The notes under the pieces: generated by a model
Database searches by the model: none
The model's input: the letters and a program-made list of their open reading frames with translations, nothing else
What the model was told of the DNA's origin: nothing
From: Desulfobacterales bacterium
Lineage (GTDB): Bacteria; Desulfobacterota; Desulfobacteria; Desulfobacterales; JAFDCJ01
Length of the DNA: 7,793 nucleotides
Assembly (NCBI GenBank): GCA_029939875.1
Contig: JAOZSC010000107.1
Span: 1-7,793, forward strand
Direction: 5' to 3'
Translations under genes and position numbers: made by a program
Shown here: piece after piece, positions 5,908 through 7,793 of the stretch
Layout: every line of letters starts with the position of its first letter
How positions within the stretch are numbered: position 1 is the stretch's first letter

Positions 5908-6627
5908 ATGGCTGAAGAGATAAAGCCCGGATGCGCCCGTCCAACCGGAGGGCCGGTGGGCGAAACGGAACAGACAGATTTGGCCGCAACCCAGAATGTA
6001 CATAAGGAGGAAGTCAGCATGATACAGGTGGGCAAACAAGCGCCGGATTTTACGGCGCCGGGATATTTGGGAAATAAATTCATCAACATGAAACTTTCGG
6101 ATTACCTGGGCAAATGGGTTCTGCTGTGTTTTTACCCGGGGGACTTTACCTTTGTCTGAGCAACAGAGCTTTCAGCAGTTGCTGAAAAATATTCCGAGTT
6201 CCAGGAACTGGGCGTGGAAATCATGTCCATCAGCATCGACAGCATGTTTGTTCATAAAATGTGGAACGACAAGGAGCTTTCCAAGATGGTAAAAGGGGGG
6301 ATCCCGTTTCCGATGCTCTCCGATGCCGGTGGTAGGGTAGGCAAGGTCTTTGGCATCTATGATGAAGACGCCGGTGTTGAAAACCGGGGACGGTTTATCA
6401 TTGACCCGGATGGGGTTATTCAGGGTTACGAAGTGTTAACCCCACCGGTGGGCCGCAATGTAAATGAAACCTTCCGCCAGGTTCAGGCCTTTCAGCTGGT
6501 GCGAAAAACCAAAGGTGCCGAAGCGACCCCTTCGGGTTGGAGGCCGGGAAAGAAAACACTGAAACCGGGGGTGGACCTGGTCGGAAACGTCTGGGAGGAT
6601 TGGAGCACAGATCTGGCCTTTGATTAG
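5908..6627 (+). CDS. prxU: Selenocysteine-containing peroxiredoxin (UGA at 6157-6159 read as Sec)
   Basis: An AhpC/typical-Prx-like peroxidase expected to reduce H2O2 and organic peroxides in the cytoplasm. Read through the TGA it gives 239 residues from ATG 5908, or 202 from ATG 6019, the usual family start ([13 protein letters not shown]). In the 202-residue numbering P40-x3-T44-x2-U47 ([10 protein letters not shown]) is the Prx catalytic motif with Sec replacing the peroxidatic Cys; R123 in [11 protein letters not shown] is the expected catalytic Arg. The reading frame and AhpC similarity continue unbroken after the TGA ([15 protein letters not shown]), and a SECIS-like hairpin follows it. 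The family Pro after the active residue is Ala. The C-terminal resolving-Cys site is Thr (T170, GAEATPSGW), and only C37 remains in the core. The N-terminal extension adds C9 (GCARPTGGP). Both starts have excellent ribosome binding sites. Gene callers will report two fragments, ending at 6159 and starting near 6214. A pseudogene or sequencing error is unlikely given the hairpin and exact TGA position. Confidence 0.9.
6004..6010 (+). promoter_or_regulatory. Second strong Shine-Dalgarno, for an internal prxU start
   Basis: AAGGAGG lies 8 nt before ATG 6019, the start expected from the AhpC/Prx family. It is in frame with the upstream start at 5908, so the gene may yield a long and a short product. 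Confidence 0.65.
6157..6187 (+). promoter_or_regulatory. Sec UGA codon and putative bacterial SECIS hairpin
   Basis: The TGA codon is followed by TTTCAGC (6170-6176), loop AGTT (6177-6180) and GCTGAAA (6181-6187). The stem is a perfect 7 bp, or 8 bp with a 2-nt loop. The loop begins 17 nt after the UGA, and its second base is G. Both fit the published bacterial SECIS pattern: stem-loop directly downstream inside the coding region, small apical loop, G among the first two loop bases. It would recruit SelB with Sec-tRNA(Sec). The hairpin codes for family-typical residues (LSAVAEK). Confidence 0.8.
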
Positions 6628-6644
6628 TGCCTGAAGTTGTCACG

Positions 6645-6686
6645 AACCGGGAGTTAATGAAAACGCAGAAAGCGTGACCGGTTTTT
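6645..6686 (+). terminator. Weak terminator- or attenuator-like structure after prxU
   Basis: AACCGG (6645-6650) can pair with CCGGTT (6678-6683), enclosing an inner ACGC/GCGT hairpin (6663-6675), and the run of five T (6682-6686) follows. A competing TCACG/CGTGA pairing (6640-6644 with 6673-6677) excludes it. It could partly separate prxU from the next gene. The large internal loop makes it weak. Confidence 0.3.
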
Positions 6687-6723
6687 ATGCAAGATTGAGG
6701 TGGGAAAGGGGAGCGTCATCATC

Positions 6724-7557
6724 GTGACCGATTTTGGCTTTGAAATCCTTACCGTCGAGCAGTTCAGACAATACATGCAGCAGCGCCGGGAAAAAGACTA
6801 CCGCTTAGTGGATGTCCGCCAGCCGGAAGAATACAGCCGGGGGCACATTCCCGGCGCACAACTTTTGCCGCTGGCGCAGCTGGATGCTGACGTGTCGCAA
6901 CTGCCGTCGGATCAGGAGCTTGTTTTTTACTGCCATAGCGGGGCCCGCTCCCAGGCGGCGGCCGTCATTGCGGCGGACAGCAACCTGCCGCTGAAAAAAA
7001 TTTACAGTCTCAGTGGCGGTATGATGGCCTGGGACGGAAAGCAGCTGACCCAGTTTCCCAGGCTGCAGGTGTTCGAGGACTCCGAGACCATAGCCGAACT
7101 GATGTTCAAGTGCATGGATCTTGAAAAGGCGGCCCTGCGTTTTTACCTTTACGTCACCGAAAAATACCGGGGGCAGCCGTTTATTCGCACCATCGAACAC
7201 CTGGTAAAGGCTGAAGAGGCGCATGCCAGGCAGATCTATGGTTTCTGGAAAGAAGAGGTCGACTCCCCCCGGCCTTTTGAAGAGTTGTTCAAACAGCTGT
7301 CCGGGGAAGTTCTGGAGGGGGGAAAAGCATTTGATGCGGCGGTTGCCGCCGTTGAAAAAATTAATGGACGATACTGCCTCAACTTGCTGGAGCTGGCCCT
7401 GAACATCGAATATCATGCCTTTGACATGTATCGCACGCTGGCCAACCGCATGGAAAACGATGTGGCCCGGCAGGCGTTTCTGGCGATTGCCCAGGGCGAG
7501 AAAGGCCACATGGGCGTTATTTCCCGGGCCATCGGACAGTGTCCGATTCCGGACTGA
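6724..7557 (+). CDS. Rhodanese domain fused to a ferritin-like (rubrerythrin-type) di-iron domain
   Basis: A two-domain cytoplasmic protein, 277 residues from GTG 6724. The N-terminal half is a single-domain rhodanese: LVDVRQPEEYSRGHIPGA, then the active-site loop CHSGARS with catalytic C70, then SLSGGMMAWDG. The C-terminal half (from about residue 117) is a four-helix bundle with a complete di-iron ligand set: E134, E164-x2-H167, E229 and E259-x2-H262 (the last in GEKGH). By analogy it moves sulfane sulfur from a persulfide and handles O2, peroxide or iron. It lacks the rubredoxin-type Cys domain of classical rubrerythrin. The frame is open to GTG 6700 (285 residues), but GGGGAG at 6708-6713 sits 10 nt before GTG 6724, and the rhodanese fold begins at ILTVEQF just after, so I prefer the shorter form. 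It lies downstream of prxU and 13 nt upstream of the next gene. Substrate unknown. Confidence 0.88.
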   Translation: MTDFGFEILTVEQFRQYMQQRREKDYRLVDVRQPEEYSRGHIPGAQLLPLAQLDADVSQLPSDQELVFYCHSGARSQAAAVIAADSNLPLKKIYSLSGGMMAWDGKQLTQFPRLQVFEDSETIAELMFKCMDLEKAALRFYLYVTEKYRGQPFIRTIEHLVKAEEAHARQIYGFWKEEVDSPRPFEELFKQLSGEVLEGGKAFDAAVAAVEKINGRYCLNLLELALNIEYHAFDMYRTLANRMENDVARQAFLAIAQGEKGHMGVISRAIGQCPIPD

Positions 7558-7570
7558 AAAGGAGAACAGG

Positions 7571-7793
7571 ATGCACAGACACACGTTGACATGGATGGTG
7601 CTGGTTCTGGTGGGTACCTTTTTTGTCGCGACCGCAGTGGCTGGGCAGTATTCGAACCAGGAAATTTTTGACCAGGCAGCGTCCCTGGCCCGCCAACAGC
7701 AGATGCCTCCTGAAAAAGCCAAGCGGCTGATCAATGGGCTGAAAGCCTTTTTTCCGGACGCCTGGTTCCAGGCGCAGGTCAAAAAACAGCCGG
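7571..7793 (+). CDS. Exported hypothetical protein, N-terminal part (runs off the right edge)
   Basis: ATG 7571 follows AAAAGGAG with about 6 nt spacing and lies 13 nt after the stop of the rhodanese fusion, so it is probably in the same operon. The visible 74 residues begin MHRHTLTW, then a hydrophobic core, then ATAVA|GQYS, a convincing Sec signal peptide with an AxA-type cleavage site after residue 24. There is no lipobox Cys. The mature part is Gln- and Lys-rich and looks helical (EIFDQAASLARQQQM, then EKAKRLINGLKAFF), with no heme or metal motif in the visible part. I do not recognise the family. Its placement suggests a periplasmic partner in the same stress or sulfur pathway, which is inference only. 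Confidence 0.75.
   Translation, partial: MHRHTLTWMVLVLVGTFFVATAVAGQYSNQEIFDQAASLARQQQMPPEKAKRLINGLKAFFPDAWFQAQVKKQP

Noticed and set aside
6157..6159. The TGA as a nonsense mutation making prxU a pseudogene
   Set aside because: The stop lies exactly at the peroxidatic Cys codon, the frame is otherwise intact to the normal C-terminus, and a SECIS-like hairpin follows at the right distance.
6805..7782. Minus-strand ORF of 325 residues antisense to the rhodanese fusion
   Set aside because: The opposite strand encodes intact rhodanese and di-iron motifs and a signal peptide; this frame is open because of GC-rich codon bias.

Overview
The window looks like chromosomal DNA of an anaerobic, GC-rich delta-proteobacterium (Desulfobacterota, Desulfobacterales-like). 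This is an inference from gene content: a selenocysteine-containing peroxiredoxin, a molybdopterin oxidoreductase, a glutaconate-type CoA-transferase pair, a rhodanese/ferritin-like fusion, and a small Arg-rich protein of a style I associate with that group. There are no mobile elements, tRNA or rRNA genes, or CRISPR arrays.

Layout. (1) 1-492, minus: N-terminal part of an AsmA/TamB-like, membrane-anchored envelope protein that runs off the left edge. (2) 629-2767, minus: a complete 712-residue DMSO-reductase-family Mo/W-bisPGD oxidoreductase with a [4Fe-4S] motif and a predicted Ser metal ligand. It has no Tat signal and no adjacent Fe-S or membrane subunit. (3) 2768-3258: a small plus-strand gene (2921-3166) flanked by short intergenic stretches, with a cluster of short inverted repeats at 3183-3222. 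(4) 5644-3259, minus: a compact three-gene operon of CoA-transferase subunit A, subunit B (8-nt overlap) and a divergent HIRAN-domain protein 6 nt further on. (5) 5645-5907: the divergent control region. (6) 5908 to the right edge, plus: prxU, then a rhodanese plus four-helix di-iron fusion, then the start of an exported protein.

The key result is prxU. An in-frame TGA at 6157-6159 sits exactly where typical peroxiredoxins carry the peroxidatic Cys. A perfect 7-8 bp hairpin with a G in its small loop begins 10 nt after the TGA, as expected of a bacterial SECIS element. Reading through gives one continuous AhpC/Prx-type protein; a standard gene caller would split it into two broken ORFs. The usual C-terminal resolving Cys is replaced by Thr, while a 37-residue in-frame N-terminal extension with its own strong ribosome binding site supplies a Cys. 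This suggests an unusual Sec/Cys redox arrangement or two translation products.

Working model (inference): the rightward cluster handles peroxide and reactive sulfur stress. PrxU reduces peroxides, the rhodanese/di-iron fusion handles sulfane sulfur and oxygen or peroxide, and an exported protein follows. The leftward operon handles CoA-thioester metabolism. Their divergent promoters share a 263-bp region containing a near-perfect 10-bp direct repeat.
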